Shown: positions 1 to 9,108, counted from the first letter of the stretch. The stretch: DNA of 64,000 nucleotides from Betaproteobacteria bacterium (GCA_016720925.1 JADKJR010000003.1:248001-312000); one strand, 5' to 3'. Notes: a model not told the origin generated them from the letters alone. Numbers and translations are program-made.

Positions 1-318
1 CGCGCTTGGCGACGCCGCGCGTGACTTGAATATAGACACCCACATTGCCGCCGCCATTTTGGTCCACCAGCGAGGCGATCAGCGATTCCCATTGTGCGAG
101 TGGATAGGGGTTATCGATTTGCAGCTCATCCAAGGCTGCGTTGCAGTCGCTTCCAGGTGTTCGACCGCGCGCAGGCCGCGACTGGCGTAGAACGGGATGA
201 CTTCGTATGCGCCATCGCCAAAAATGAAGCCGCGATCCAGCGGGGAGATTTTCGCATTCTCAAAAGGCATGAATTCGCCGTTGAGATAGACGGTGGGGAG
301 ACACATTGAGGTGGTCAT
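1..318 (-). pseudogene. dat: D-amino-acid (D-alanine) aminotransferase, 5' part, two frameshifts
   Basis: Fold-type IV PLP-dependent aminotransferase; the family interconverts D-alanine and D-glutamate for peptidoglycan. The start at 318 gives an N-terminus typical of the family (VYLNGEF, then the D-R-G-F-I-F-G-D-G-AYE motif). Near plus-strand position 150 the frame slips by one base, and again near 130. Removing one C at each place restores HLERLQRSLDELQ and an open frame to the window edge. As written, the frame stops at 79. It lies downstream of dacA, the usual place in betaproteobacteria. The gene continues beyond position 1, so the catalytic lysine is not visible. Two insertions 20 bases apart could be decay, but the same kind of slip in six other genes of this window makes assembly error more likely. 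Confidence 0.8.
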
Positions 319-348
319 GGTTGGTTCTTTCTCTTGGCAGGTCAGCTC

Positions 349-424
349 GCTTACCCCTCATCCCAACCCTTCTCCCCGGGGAGAAGGGCTTTTGGAACCC
401 TCGGAGAGGGCAGGGTGAGGGGTC
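349..424. repeat. REP-like palindromic intergenic repeat
   Basis: Sits in the dacA-dat gap. The outer arms ACCCCTCATCCC and GGGTGAGGGGT face each other, and inside is the self-complementary TTCTCCCCGGGGAGAA. A related unit, with CCCTCTCC, GGAGAGGG and GGGGTGAGG blocks, lies at 8733-8780. Repeats of this CCCTCACCCC / GGAGAGGG type are widespread between genes of beta- and gammaproteobacteria. The palindrome could also act as a transcript-stabilising or terminating hairpin. Confidence 0.6.
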
Positions 425-445
425 AACGAGCAATAAATAAAATCG

Positions 446-1639
446 CTACTTCCAAAGCAACCTGATCGCATCCCAGCCGCGCCCCAGAAAGCCGGCAACC
501 GGCACATTCTCCAGCGCAACCACAGGGATTTCCGCGATCAACTTGTCATTTTGCGTCAATTTCATTACGCCCGCTTTCTGGCCGGGCGAATACGGCGCGA
601 TCAGGGGTTGGGTGGTAGTCAGCGTGGCTTTCAATCCGGTGAATTTGTCCTTGGGTAGCGTGAGCCAGATATCGCGATCGAAACCGAGCTTGATCGCGTT
701 CTGCGTGCCTTTAAATATTTCCGGCGTGGCGATGGCATCGTTCTTTTTATACAGCCGTTGCGCATCAAAGAACTGGTAACCGTAGTTAAGCAATTTCTGG
801 CTCTCCTGGGTGCGCGCGACATCCGACGTAGTTCCCAGTACGACCGAAATCAGGCGGCGCGATTTATCAGCATCCCCCCGCTTTGCCGTGGCGATCAGGC
901 AATAGCCTGCCGCTTCGGTATGGCCGGTCTTCAGGCCGTCGACTGTCGGGTCGAGCCAGAGCAGGCGGTTGCGGTTCGGCTGCGTGATCTTGTTGTGGGC
1001 AAATTCACGTTCCTTGTAGTAGCCGACCTCGGCAGGAAAATCGCGTATCAGTGCGTTGGCGAGCAACGCGAGATCCTCGGCTGTCGAATAGTGATGCGGA
1101 TCCGGCAGGCCCGTCGCATTCGTGAAGCTGGTGTTTTTCATGCCGAGCTTCTGCGCTTGCTTGTTCATCATTTGCGCGAACAGGTCCTCAGACCCGGCGA
1201 CCGCCTCCGCCAGCGCGATGGAGGCATCGTTGCCGCTCTGTATGATCATGCCGCGAATCAGCGGCTCCACGGCCGGCGTCTGTTTTGGATCGATGAACAT
1301 GCGCGACCCTTCCGCGCGCCACGCGCGCTCGGACACGGTGACGGTTTGCGTGAGCGTGAGCTTCTTGTCCTTCAGCGCCTGGAAGACGAGGTAGGCGGTC
1401 ATCAGTTTGGTGAGCGAGGCAGGTTCGAAGCGGTCGGTGGCGGCTTGCTGCGCCAGAGTCTGGCCGCTGGAGGCATCAAAGAGCACGTAGGCACGTGCGG
1501 CGATTTGTGGTGCCGGGACGTCGGTAAGCGAGACGGTTATTTGCGCGGCGGCTGGGGAAGGAGCGAGCATTAGAACGAGAGCGGGCGCGACACATGCGGC
1601 CGTGAAAAAGAGGGCGGCGAAGTTCCTTGCAGATTTCAT
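446..1639 (-). CDS. dacA: D-alanyl-D-alanine carboxypeptidase (PBP5/6 type)
   Basis: Low-molecular-mass penicillin-binding protein that trims the terminal D-Ala from peptidoglycan stem peptides in the periplasm. The 397-residue product has a signal peptide (cleavage about residue 32, after PSPAAA) and the serine peptidase S11 motifs in order: SLTK at 75-78 with the acylating serine, SGN at 135-137, and KTG at 237-239. A C-terminal PBP5-like domain follows, and the extreme C-terminus (FLGRGWDAIRLLWK) fits an amphipathic membrane anchor. Length is normal for the family. It is the second-last gene of the mreB-to-dat series, 21 bases after rlpA, consistent with a cell-wall operon read right to left. 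Confidence 0.95.
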   Translation of the reverse strand: MKSARNFAALFFTAACVAPALVLMLAPSPAAAQITVSLTDVPAPQIAARAYVLFDASSGQTLAQQAATDRFEPASLTKLMTAYLVFQALKDKKLTLTQTVTVSERAWRAEGSRMFIDPKQTPAVEPLIRGMIIQSGNDASIALAEAVAGSEDLFAQMMNKQAQKLGMKNTSFTNATGLPDPHHYSTAEDLALLANALIRDFPAEVGYYKEREFAHNKITQPNRNRLLWLDPTVDGLKTGHTEAAGYCLIATAKRGDADKSRRLISVVLGTTSDVARTQESQKLLNYGYQFFDAQRLYKKNDAIATPEIFKGTQNAIKLGFDRDIWLTLPKDKFTGLKATLTTTQPLIAPYSPGQKAGVMKLTQNDKLIAEIPVVALENVPVAGFLGRGWDAIRLLWK

Positions 1640-1660
1640 TGTGATCCTGATGTTGAGGGG

Positions 1661-2575
1661 CTATGGTTTTTGAATGACGGGTGAAAAATCGTGGGATTGC
1701 CTGACCTGTGCCGCGATCGCGTCGGCTTCCTCGCGCGACTTGTAGGGGCCCATGCGAACGCGGAACAGGTTGTCTTTCTGGACAACCTGAATGGGCTCGC
1801 GGTTCCATTCGAGTTCGCGGCTCATGCGCGCGCGAAAGATTTCGGCATTTTCCGGCGAACTGAACGCCGCGAGTTGCAGGTAAAGGTCACCTGCCTCCGG
1901 AACAATGGCAGGTGTGGTGATGGTTGGGGACGGCGATGGTGTCACGGGCGGCAGCGATGTTGGCGAAAGCGGTAGCGACGGCAATGGTATGGACGCGGCG
2001 GCGACTCGGGTATCGCCCGGGAACACCCGTTCCACGGTGACGAATCCGCTGCCCTTGCGGGCGATGTCGAGCTTGGCCGCAGCGGTATAGGACAAGTCAA
2101 TGACCCGATCAGAATGAAACGGGCCGCGATCGTTTACGCGCAATATCACCGATTTCATGTTGGCGGGATTCGTTACACGCACGTACGACGGTAACGGCAA
2201 CGTCGGGTGCGCCGCCGTCATCGCATACATGTCATAGGTCTCGCCGATGGACGTCATGCTGCCGTGGAATTTTCGACCGTACCAGGATGCCACACCCTGC
2301 TGTCGAAACGGCTCGCTCGACACATTGGGCACGTAAGTCTTTCCGAAGACCGTGTAGGGCCGGTTTGCGCCGCGATGCAGGGGTTCCATTTTCGGCGTGG
2401 CGTCGGCGATGGCGTCGAGGTTCAGCGGCGCGTTGTCGCCGGGGCCATCGTCGAGGTAGTAGGCGCCGGGTTTGCCGATGAATTGTTTTGGCGGTTCGGT
2501 TTTCTTTGGGGTGCCACCGCAGCCCGCCAACAAAAGCGCCATTACAAGCACAACAAGTATTGGGCGCCGGACCAA
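1661..2575 (-). CDS. rlpA: Septal-ring lytic transglycosylase RlpA family lipoprotein
   Basis: RlpA proteins are outer-membrane lipoproteins that cleave naked (peptide-free) glycan at division sites. Visible parts: a hydrophobic leader ending in the lipobox LLLAGC; a double-psi beta-barrel domain with GVASWYG, the YDMYAMTAAHPTLP stretch and VNDRGPF (containing the expected catalytic Asp); a Pro/Ser/Thr-rich linker; and a C-terminal SPOR domain (LYLQLAAFSS ... FRVRMGPYKSREEA) for septal glycan binding. The start is uncertain. The reading frame stays open to 3046, but the upstream 157 codons read through a dispersed repeat, so I chose the TTG at 2575, just before RRPILVVLVMALLLAGC. No clear ribosome-binding site is seen there, and an indel in the 5' region is possible. 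Confidence 0.85.
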   Translation of the reverse strand: MVRRPILVVLVMALLLAGCGGTPKKTEPPKQFIGKPGAYYLDDGPGDNAPLNLDAIADATPKMEPLHRGANRPYTVFGKTYVPNVSSEPFRQQGVASWYGRKFHGSMTSIGETYDMYAMTAAHPTLPLPSYVRVTNPANMKSVILRVNDRGPFHSDRVIDLSYTAAAKLDIARKGSGFVTVERVFPGDTRVAAASIPLPSLPLSPTSLPPVTPSPSPTITTPAIVPEAGDLYLQLAAFSSPENAEIFRARMSRELEWNREPIQVVQKDNLFRVRMGPYKSREEADAIAAQVRQSHDFSPVIQKP

Positions 2576-2599
2576 ATCCGGGGCGACAGACTTGCTTAT

Positions 2600-3035
2600 C
2601 TCTGTAGCCGCAATGCGAGAAGGGTCCCCATGAGAGCCGCCGAGCAGCGCAGCAAACGCGGGGGAAGTCAGCGAGGACTGTTTGAGTGGCGAGCACAATC
2701 TGAACCATTTGCGCAACGGCACATTCGAGCCACGAGTTCCGCTGCGGCCCGCGTTTGTGAGCCGCGCAGGGAACCCGAAGGGCGACGAACCTGGGGTCGC
2801 CTTCTTTTGCTTACTTTTCTTGGCGAAGCAAGAACAGTGAGTAGCCGCCGGGCTACCCCCGGCATCGATCTGGGGAAAAGTGAATGCGGAGGCCTTACGT
2901 GAAACTTGAACTCCCGTCTGCGCGGAAATGGCGGCACCAACAGAATGCCAAACTCTAGCACTGGCGAGCCTTACAGGCCGTAAACGCCCGAAACCCCCCG
3001 CCAAATGGCGATCTACGCATCGAATCGCCAGGAAA
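2600..3035. repeat. Dispersed intergenic repeat filling the rodA-rlpA gap
   Basis: About 440 bases separate rodA from rlpA, which normally abut. On the minus strand the gap reads as sequence of the AAAAGTAAGCAAAAGAAGG type followed by GTCGCCCTTCGGGTTCCC, which I recall as a common non-coding dispersed repeat in beta- and gammaproteobacteria. Its translations are Arg/Ser/Pro-rich in several frames and resemble no protein. I see no gene here. Origin and exact ends cannot be fixed from one copy. Confidence 0.45.
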
Positions 3036-3042
3036 ACCACCA

Positions 3043-4152
3043 TCACGTCGACACCAACCGCTTGTGGGTCGATATCGACATCAATATCCCGAAGCCCACG
3101 AGCATCGTCAGGATCGCCGTCCCGCCATAACTGATTAACGGCAACGGTACACCCACCACCGGCAAGATGCCTGTGACCATGCCGATGTTGACAAAGGCAT
3201 ACATGAAAAATGTCAACGTAATCGCGCCCGCCAGCAATCGGGAGAATGTGGTCGGCGCGTTGATCGCAATCATCAACCCGCGCCCGATCACGATGAGATA
3301 AAGCGTTAACAGCAGCAAGTTGCCCAGCAATCCAAACTCCTCGCCGAATACCGCGAGAATGAAATCGGTGGAGCGCTCGGGAATGAAATCGAGTTGCGCC
3401 TGGCTGCCGTTCAGCCAGCCTTTGCCGAGCACGCCGCCTGAGCCGATGGCGATGGTCGATTGGATGATGTGATAGCCGGCACCCAGCGGATCTTCCGTCG
3501 GATCCAGTAGCGTGAAAATACGCTGTCGCTGGTAGTCATGCATCATGTTCCACGCAAACGGCAGCGCGGCAGCAACGGCAACACCGGCGCCGACGATGAT
3601 CTTCCAGGATAGTCCGGCCAGAAAGATGACAAAAAATCCCGACGCGAAAATCATGATGGATGTGCCGAGATCGGGCTGGCGCATGATGAGCCCGGTTGGC
3701 AGCATCAGCATCAGTCCGGCAACGGCGTAGTCGGTGAGAGCGAGCCCCTCTTCCTTGCGGTGAAAATACCAGGCCAGCAGCAGCGGCACGCCGATCTTCA
3801 TGATCTCGGACGGCTGGATGATGACGCCGATGTGCAGCCAGCGGCGCGCGCCATTGCGGATCTCGCCGAACAGGGCAACGCTGATCAGCAGAATCATGCC
3901 GGCGATGTAAATCGGAATCGCGAGGCGCATCAGGGTTTGCGGCGGAATATTCGCGACGATCCACATCGCCACCAGTGCAACCGCGAAATTGCGCAGCTGA
4001 CCCAGCGAGCGGTCGAAAGTTTGACCGCCACTGGCCGAAAACACCACCGTCATTGACAGTGCCGCAAGCACGATCAGCGTGACCATGAGCGGGCCGTCGA
4101 GGCGGCGGGTCAGCGCATCGAATACCCGGTTAATCAGCGTCTTTAGGCTCAT
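3043..4152 (-). CDS. rodA: Rod-shape peptidoglycan glycosyltransferase RodA
   Basis: SEDS-family polymerase that extends glycan strands from lipid II in the elongation complex, paired with PBP2. The 369-residue product is almost entirely hydrophobic with about ten membrane segments. SEDS hallmarks include the periplasmic WLHIGVIIQPSEIMKI block, the RQPDLGTS motif, and the C-terminal VGVPLPLISYGGTA motif. The start at 4152 overlaps the end of mrdA by 23 bases, the usual translationally coupled mrdA-rodA arrangement. Downstream, the operon is interrupted by a repeat before rlpA. Confidence 0.96.
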   Translation of the reverse strand: MSLKTLINRVFDALTRRLDGPLMVTLIVLAALSMTVVFSASGGQTFDRSLGQLRNFAVALVAMWIVANIPPQTLMRLAIPIYIAGMILLISVALFGEIRNGARRWLHIGVIIQPSEIMKIGVPLLLAWYFHRKEEGLALTDYAVAGLMLMLPTGLIMRQPDLGTSIMIFASGFFVIFLAGLSWKIIVGAGVAVAAALPFAWNMMHDYQRQRIFTLLDPTEDPLGAGYHIIQSTIAIGSGGVLGKGWLNGSQAQLDFIPERSTDFILAVFGEEFGLLGNLLLLTLYLIVIGRGLMIAINAPTTFSRLLAGAITLTFFMYAFVNIGMVTGILPVVGVPLPLISYGGTAILTMLVGFGILMSISTHKRLVST

Positions 4153-6049
4153 CTTTTTTCAGCTTCAATTTCTTGGGATCCGGTTGCTTGCCCAGCAGGA
4201 AATAATCCAGCACTTCGCGCGCGATCGGTGCGGCGGTGGTTCCGCCAAAACCGCCGTTTTCGACCAGTATGGCCATCGCGATAACAGGTTGTTCTGCGGG
4301 CGCAAAAGCGATGTACCAGGCGTGGTCGCGCAAGCGCTCCTGCACTTTGCTTTCCCGATATTTTTCGCCCTTCAATCCAAACACCTGCGCGGTACCGGTT
4401 TTCCCGCCGCTGACGTAGCCGGCCTTGGCGAATACGCGAACGCCGGTGCCGCCCTCATCCCGGGTAACGCCAATGAGTGCATCTTTGATGATCGCCACGT
4501 TTTCAGGCTTCAGCGGCAACTTCTGCGGCGGGTCCGCGGCGACGGTACGAATGTTTCCGGCCGCCGAATCAGTAACACTCCTGACCAGGTGCGGTCGGTG
4601 GGCAACGCCGTCGTTTGCAATGGTTGCGATGGCGTGCGCCAGTTGCATGGGCGTGAAGGCGTTGTAACCCTGGCCGATGCCCGCCGAGATACTGTCACCC
4701 AGATACCACTTTCGACCGTCGGAAGCCGCACGCGCAAAACGTTTTTCTTTCCACGCACGCGACGGCAATACGCCGATGACTTCACCATCGATATCGATCG
4801 CCGTCTTCCCGCCGAATCCCAGCATTCCCATGAACGCAGCCGTCTTGTCGATATCCGTTTCGGACGCGAGCTGGTAGTAGTAGGTGTCGCAGGACACCAC
4901 GATCGACTTGGCCATATCGACGACTCCATGGCCACCTTCCTTGTCGTCGCGCCAGCGATGCGCAACGCCGGGCAGAGCGAAATAGCCGGGATCGCGGATG
5001 CTCTGCGCCGGCGTGCGTTTGCCGGATTCGAGCGCGGCCAGCGCCAAAAACGGCTTGATCGTGGAGCCCGGCGGATAGGCACTGCTGAGGATGCGATTGA
5101 GCAGCGGCTTGTCGGGCGAATTATTCAGCAAATCCCAATTGACCGGATCGATGCCATCGACAAACAGGTTCGGGTCAAATCCTGGTTTGGACACCAGCGC
5201 CAATACTTCCCCATTTCGGGGATCAATGGCTACGAGGCCGCCGCGAAAATCCGCAAACGCCTGCTCGGCGACTTTCTGCAATTTGATATCAAGCGTCAGC
5301 GTCAAATTGTTGCCGGACTGTGGCGCGCTGCTGGCGAGTGAGCGAATCGGCCTGCCGCCCGCATCGATTTCCACCTGTCGCGACCCGGTAGTGCCGTGCA
5401 ACTCCATTTCGTAGCTGCCCTCGATGCCCAGCTTGCCGATGTGGTCAGTACCCTTGTAATTGGCGGCAAGTCCGCTGGATTCGATTTTTTTTACTTCTGA
5501 AACATTGATGCGGCCGATATATCCGATGGCGTGCGAAGCGATTTCGCCAAAAGGGTAGTTGCGGAACAAGCGCGCCTGAATGTCGAAACCCGGAAAGCGA
5601 TATCGGTTCACCGCAAAGCGGGCAATTTCCGCGTCGGTAAGGCGGGTGCGGATCGGCAGGGACTCGAAGTTCTTGCTCTCTTCCAGCAATTTCTTGAAGC
5701 GGCGGCGGTCCCGTGGCTGAATGTCGATGACTGTTGCGAGCTCGTCGAGCGCCTTGTCGAGATTGCCGACCTTCGACGGCATCACCTCAAGTGTGTAGGC
5801 GGAATAATTGGCGGCCAGCACCTCGCCATTGCGGTCGAGGATCAATCCGCGGTTCGGCGCCACCGGCAACACCGAGATACGATTGGCCTCGGCGAGGGTG
5901 TGATAGTACTCGCGCTTGATGACCTGCAGGTACATCATGCGGCCGGCCAGAATGGCGAAGGCGATGAGCGCGCAAAGCCCCGCGAACAGGGCGCGCGTGC
6001 GGAACACGGTAAGTTCCGCCTCGCGATTCTTGATGGTGGTGCCGATCAT
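4130..6049 (-). CDS. mrdA: Penicillin-binding protein 2 (peptidoglycan D,D-transpeptidase)
   Basis: Class B PBP that cross-links peptidoglycan during elongation, partner of RodA. The 639-residue protein has a short cytoplasmic N-terminus, one membrane helix (about residues 16-37), a pedestal/dimerisation domain, and a transpeptidase domain. The acylating SxxK is STIK in YPPGSTIKPF near residue 329, the second motif is SCD in VVSCDTY, and KTG lies in SGGKTGTAQV near residue 548. Length matches PBP2. The 3' end overlaps rodA; the 5' end follows mreD by 21 bases. Confidence 0.96.
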   Translation of the reverse strand: MIGTTIKNREAELTVFRTRALFAGLCALIAFAILAGRMMYLQVIKREYYHTLAEANRISVLPVAPNRGLILDRNGEVLAANYSAYTLEVMPSKVGNLDKALDELATVIDIQPRDRRRFKKLLEESKNFESLPIRTRLTDAEIARFAVNRYRFPGFDIQARLFRNYPFGEIASHAIGYIGRINVSEVKKIESSGLAANYKGTDHIGKLGIEGSYEMELHGTTGSRQVEIDAGGRPIRSLASSAPQSGNNLTLTLDIKLQKVAEQAFADFRGGLVAIDPRNGEVLALVSKPGFDPNLFVDGIDPVNWDLLNNSPDKPLLNRILSSAYPPGSTIKPFLALAALESGKRTPAQSIRDPGYFALPGVAHRWRDDKEGGHGVVDMAKSIVVSCDTYYYQLASETDIDKTAAFMGMLGFGGKTAIDIDGEVIGVLPSRAWKEKRFARAASDGRKWYLGDSISAGIGQGYNAFTPMQLAHAIATIANDGVAHRPHLVRSVTDSAAGNIRTVAADPPQKLPLKPENVAIIKDALIGVTRDEGGTGVRVFAKAGYVSGGKTGTAQVFGLKGEKYRESKVQERLRDHAWYIAFAPAEQPVIAMAILVENGGFGGTTAAPIAREVLDYFLLGKQPDPKKLKLKKDEPKDAD

Positions 6050-6070
6050 CTTGTTTCGGGATTCTGCAAG

Positions 6071-6604
6071 CTAACGCATCGTCGTCGTTGAGTTTGACGC
6101 GCGCCGGAATCGGGGCAAGGTCGCCACAAAATCCATCGGCAGCCACAAGACCGCGGCCAACACCGGCGAAACCGCCAGCAGCATGCCGGGAAATTCCCGT
6201 CCAAGTGAGAGATTCAACAGGACAACGATCGCCTGTGCGAATATCAGGATCGCACCGATATGCAGCGCCTGCTCAAGCAAGCTCAGCTGCAATATTCGTA
6301 AACGCAACAGCTGGGCTAGATAGATCGCCACCACATACACCAACGCATGCTGCCCCAGCAGGACGCTATCCGCTACATCCATCAGCAGTCCGAGCGAAAA
6401 TCCCCAGCCTTGGCCAATGCTGCGCGGCTGGTTCACGCTCCAGTAAAGCAGCACCAGCAACACAAAGTCGGGATGCGCGCGCAGCAGCGCGCCACTCCAG
6501 GGCAGCAGATTCAAAATCAGCGCGCAGATGATCGAGCCGCCCAGCAAACGCAATGGCGCCAGTGGACGCATTGGTTCGTGGGAAATGGGCGAGAGGTCCA
6601 TCAT
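6071..6604 (-). CDS. mreD: Rod shape-determining membrane protein MreD
   Basis: Integral membrane component of the elongation complex, binding MreC. It is a 177-residue hydrophobic protein with five or six predicted membrane segments, including the LHIGAILIFAQAIVVLLNLSLG region and the family-typical NQPRSIGQGWGFSLGLLMDVADSVLLGQHALVY stretch (shown here in name only; key residues are the G-L-L-x-D and G-x-H). It overlaps the end of mreC by four bases (ATGA-type coupling) and precedes mrdA. Sequence is poorly conserved across the family, so position contributes to the call. Confidence 0.92.
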   Translation of the reverse strand: MMDLSPISHEPMRPLAPLRLLGGSIICALILNLLPWSGALLRAHPDFVLLVLLYWSVNQPRSIGQGWGFSLGLLMDVADSVLLGQHALVYVVAIYLAQLLRLRILQLSLLEQALHIGAILIFAQAIVVLLNLSLGREFPGMLLAVSPVLAAVLWLPMDFVATLPRFRRASNSTTTMR

Positions 6605-7533
6605 TTACCCTCACGGCCTTCGCGACGCTTGCCGGCGCTACCACGCTCGCGCGGCGGAAGCTTTTCGTCGGCCTTCACATCCGGGCGCGGGTACTCGCGC
6701 AATTCTTGCTGCGTCAGCACTTTTACAAACCGATATTGGTCGGTGCCGGCCGCCGGATTGGCGGAAATGCGTGCAAACGGAAACGCCGGATTCTTGTCCA
6801 CCAGGGTCACGCGTGCAACTGAGAGTCCCGCCGGATAAGTGCCGTCGATGCCCGACGTAACGAGGGCATCACCCACCTGGATATCCGCCCCGACCGGAAT
6901 GAACGGCACATCGATCGTACCTTCGCGGCCGGTACCAACAGCGATGGCGCGTACGCCATTGCGTACCACCATTACCGGCACCGCCTGGTCCTTCTCGGTC
7001 GTCAGGGTGACCTCCGAGGACAGCAAGCCGACAGCGGTCACTTGTCCCACCACGCCCTTGCCGTCGATGACGGCGAGGCCGCTCGCCAGGCCTTGCGAAA
7101 TACCCTTGTCGATGATGATCTTGCGGGCAAAAGGGTTGCGGGCGTCGCGGATTATTTCAGCGACGATTCCACGGTCGCCGAAGCGTTTGTCGACCGCGGC
7201 AAGCTCGCCCAGGTAAGTCTGCTCCGCCCGAATCAGCAACGATTGCTGGCTGGCGGCAGCAAGCTCCAGCACCTCTGCCTTCAGGCGGGCGTTTTCTTCA
7301 AGCAGCCGTTTCTGATCGGAAAAATATTCGCCGGTATTTCGGGCGAAGATTCCCGGAAAACGCAGCGCTTGCTCAATGGGCGTAATCACAGCCGATACGC
7401 CGAGGCGCACCACCGAAAGGGCCTGAAAGCGATGATCGGCGACCATCACGGCAATCGCGATGAGCGAAAAAAATGTCAGGCGGGCGAGTGCGCTGGGGCC
7501 GCGGGCGAAAAAGTTTTCCTGGTATGCGGACAT
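6601..7533 (-). CDS. mreC: Rod shape-determining protein MreC
   Basis: Periplasmic scaffold of the elongasome that activates PBP2/RodA. The 310-residue product has a short cytoplasmic start, one membrane helix (about residues 18-38), a coiled coil (about 75-110, SDQKRLLEENARLKAEVLELAAAS) and the two beta-barrel domains with GIVAEIIRDARNPFARKIIIDKG and GDALVTSGIDGTYPAGL, both recognisable MreC signatures. The C-terminal 30 residues are charged and low-complexity (PPRERGSAGKRREGREGK), a common variable tail. It lies 111 bases downstream of mreB and overlaps mreD. Confidence 0.95.
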   Translation of the reverse strand: MSAYQENFFARGPSALARLTFFSLIAIAVMVADHRFQALSVVRLGVSAVITPIEQALRFPGIFARNTGEYFSDQKRLLEENARLKAEVLELAAASQQSLLIRAEQTYLGELAAVDKRFGDRGIVAEIIRDARNPFARKIIIDKGISQGLASGLAVIDGKGVVGQVTAVGLLSSEVTLTTEKDQAVPVMVVRNGVRAIAVGTGREGTIDVPFIPVGADIQVGDALVTSGIDGTYPAGLSVARVTLVDKNPAFPFARISANPAAGTDQYRFVKVLTQQELREYPRPDVKADEKLPPRERGSAGKRREGREGK

Positions 7534-7644
7534 ACTAGCGGTAGGTGTCGGGAACGTTCTTGTTCCACCGAGCTATCGGCACGCCGGCTGGGCAGCGTGT
7601 CGATTTCGCTCCGCTGCGCGCTAGGCGAACGGAGAAAGTACTCA

Positions 7645-8691
7645 TTAAAGCTCGTTGGTGAAAACCGAACCCAGCTTGTCCATCTCTTCCAGCGCCCGGC
7701 CTGAACCGCGCACCACGCAGGTGAGCGGATCGTCGGCGACGATGACGGGCAGACCGGTCTCTTCCACCAGCAGGCGATCGAGATCGCGCAGCAACGCGCC
7801 GCCGCCGGTGAGCACCATGCCTTTTTCGGCGATATCGGCGCCGAGTTCAGGCGGCGTTTGTTCCAGAGCGGATTTCACGGCGGACACGATCGAGTTCAAC
7901 GGTTCTGTCAGCGCTTCGAGGATTTCGTTCGATGAAATGGTGAACGAGCGCGGAATGCCCTCGGCCAGGTTGCGGCCCTTTACTTCCATCTCGCGCACTT
8001 CCGATCCCGGGAACGCGGAGCCGATGGTTTTCTTGATTTTCTCGGCCGTCGATTCTCCGATCAGCATGCCGTAGTTGCGGCGGATGTAATTGATGATGGC
8101 CTCGTCGAACTTGTCGCCACCCACGCGCACCGACGCGGAATAAACGATGCCGCCCAGCGAGATCACGCCGACCTCCGTGGTGCCGCCGCCGATATCAACC
8201 ACCATTGAGCCAGTCGGTTCGGCGATCGGCAAGCCAGCGCCAATGGCCGCGGCCATCGGTTCTTCGATCAGGAATACTTGCGATGCACCCGCGGCCACGG
8301 CGGATTCACGAATCGCACGGCGCTCAACCTGAGTGGAACCGCAGGGCACGCAAATCACAATGCGGGGACTCGGGCGATACCACTGCGCGTCATGCACCTT
8401 CTTGATGAAGAACTTGAGCATGTGCTCGGTAGTGTGAAAGTCGGCGATCACGCCATCTTTCATCGGCCGGATGGCGGTGATGTTGCCGGGCGTGCGGCCC
8501 AACATCATTTTTGCGGCCAAGCCGACCGCCTGGATGGTTTTCTTCGAGTTCGGCCCGGCATCCTGCCGAATTGCGACGACCGACGGCTCGTCAAGAACAA
8601 TGCCTTTGCCGCGCAAATAAATCAGCGTATTGGCGGTACCCAGATCGATCGCGAGATCGGTGGTGAAATATTTCGGGAAGAGCGAAAACAT
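7645..8691 (-). CDS. mreB: Actin-like rod shape-determining protein MreB
   Basis: Forms membrane-bound antiparallel filaments that direct lateral wall synthesis. The start at 8691 (MFSLFPKYFTTDLAIDLGTANTLIY) gives 348 residues, the normal MreB length; the open frame extends further upstream but only through a REP-like repeat. Actin-fold nucleotide motifs are visible: phosphate-1 DLGTANT (about 15-21), phosphate-2 VVDIGGGTTEV (about 165-175) and the adenosine motif GMVLTGGGALL (about 290-300). It is the first gene of the leftward shape operon. The divergent partner across the 417-base gap is gatC. Confidence 0.98.
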   Translation of the reverse strand: MFSLFPKYFTTDLAIDLGTANTLIYLRGKGIVLDEPSVVAIRQDAGPNSKKTIQAVGLAAKMMLGRTPGNITAIRPMKDGVIADFHTTEHMLKFFIKKVHDAQWYRPSPRIVICVPCGSTQVERRAIRESAVAAGASQVFLIEEPMAAAIGAGLPIAEPTGSMVVDIGGGTTEVGVISLGGIVYSASVRVGGDKFDEAIINYIRRNYGMLIGESTAEKIKKTIGSAFPGSEVREMEVKGRNLAEGIPRSFTISSNEILEALTEPLNSIVSAVKSALEQTPPELGADIAEKGMVLTGGGALLRDLDRLLVEETGLPVIVADDPLTCVVRGSGRALEEMDKLGSVFTNEL

Positions 8692-8732
8692 GTGGCCTTT
8701 CTTGTCTCCGGCACACAGGTCCTTGTGTGCCG

Positions 8733-8780
8733 CAATTCTCGCCCTCTCCTTCGGGAGAGGGTTGGGGTGAGGAGTTGATC
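8733..8780. repeat. REP-like repeat upstream of mreB
   Basis: Contains CCCTCTCC, TTCGGGAGAGGG and TTGGGGTGAGG, forming the hairpin CCCTCTCCttcgGGAGAGGG. It is a second, more compact copy of the repeat family at 349-424. It lies in the presumed leader of mreB and would be transcribed if the mreB promoter is upstream of it. Nothing else is recognisable in 8781-8940. Confidence 0.6.
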
Positions 8781-8942
8781 CGGCCTGCCGATCAATCCGG
8801 TATTGCCGGATCAATGCATCAAGTTGCGGACCTGCCTGCAAACGCCGCCGGTGCGCCGAAATTCACGGTGACGGTTGCCAAAAATTGGGTCTGTTTTGTC
8901 CGTTTTTCCCCTAGCCAAACATGGGCAAATCGGCAAGTGGCC

Positions 8943-8948
8943 TATAAT
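8943..8948 (+). promoter_or_regulatory. -10 element of the probable gatCAB promoter
   Basis: TATAAT, a perfect sigma-70 -10 hexamer, 160 bases before gatC within the mreB-gatC divergent gap. The -35 region about 17 bases upstream is weak. The leader between it and gatC shows no convincing riboswitch. Confidence 0.45.
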
Positions 8949-9108
8949 ACCGTATCAACGCACCAAAAAGCATGCCAAAAACGTGTGTTTTGCGGGCACA
9001 AAAGAGGTGCTTCGCGGGGAAGCTGGCTTTCTTTCCGCGACCCTTTCGGTAACCCAGCCGTGCGGTTGTGAACATCGCCGACAAACCTGACTCCTGCCCC
9101 GTTTTTTC

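Noticed and set aside
2576..3046. N-terminal extension of RlpA by 157 codons
   Set aside because: Encoded by the intergenic repeat, lacks any domain, and would place the lipobox signal in the middle of the protein.
4079..5341. Long plus-strand open frame (420 codons) opposite mrdA
   Set aside because: Arg/His/Gly-rich translation with no recognisable motif; it is the complement of a well-supported PBP2 gene.
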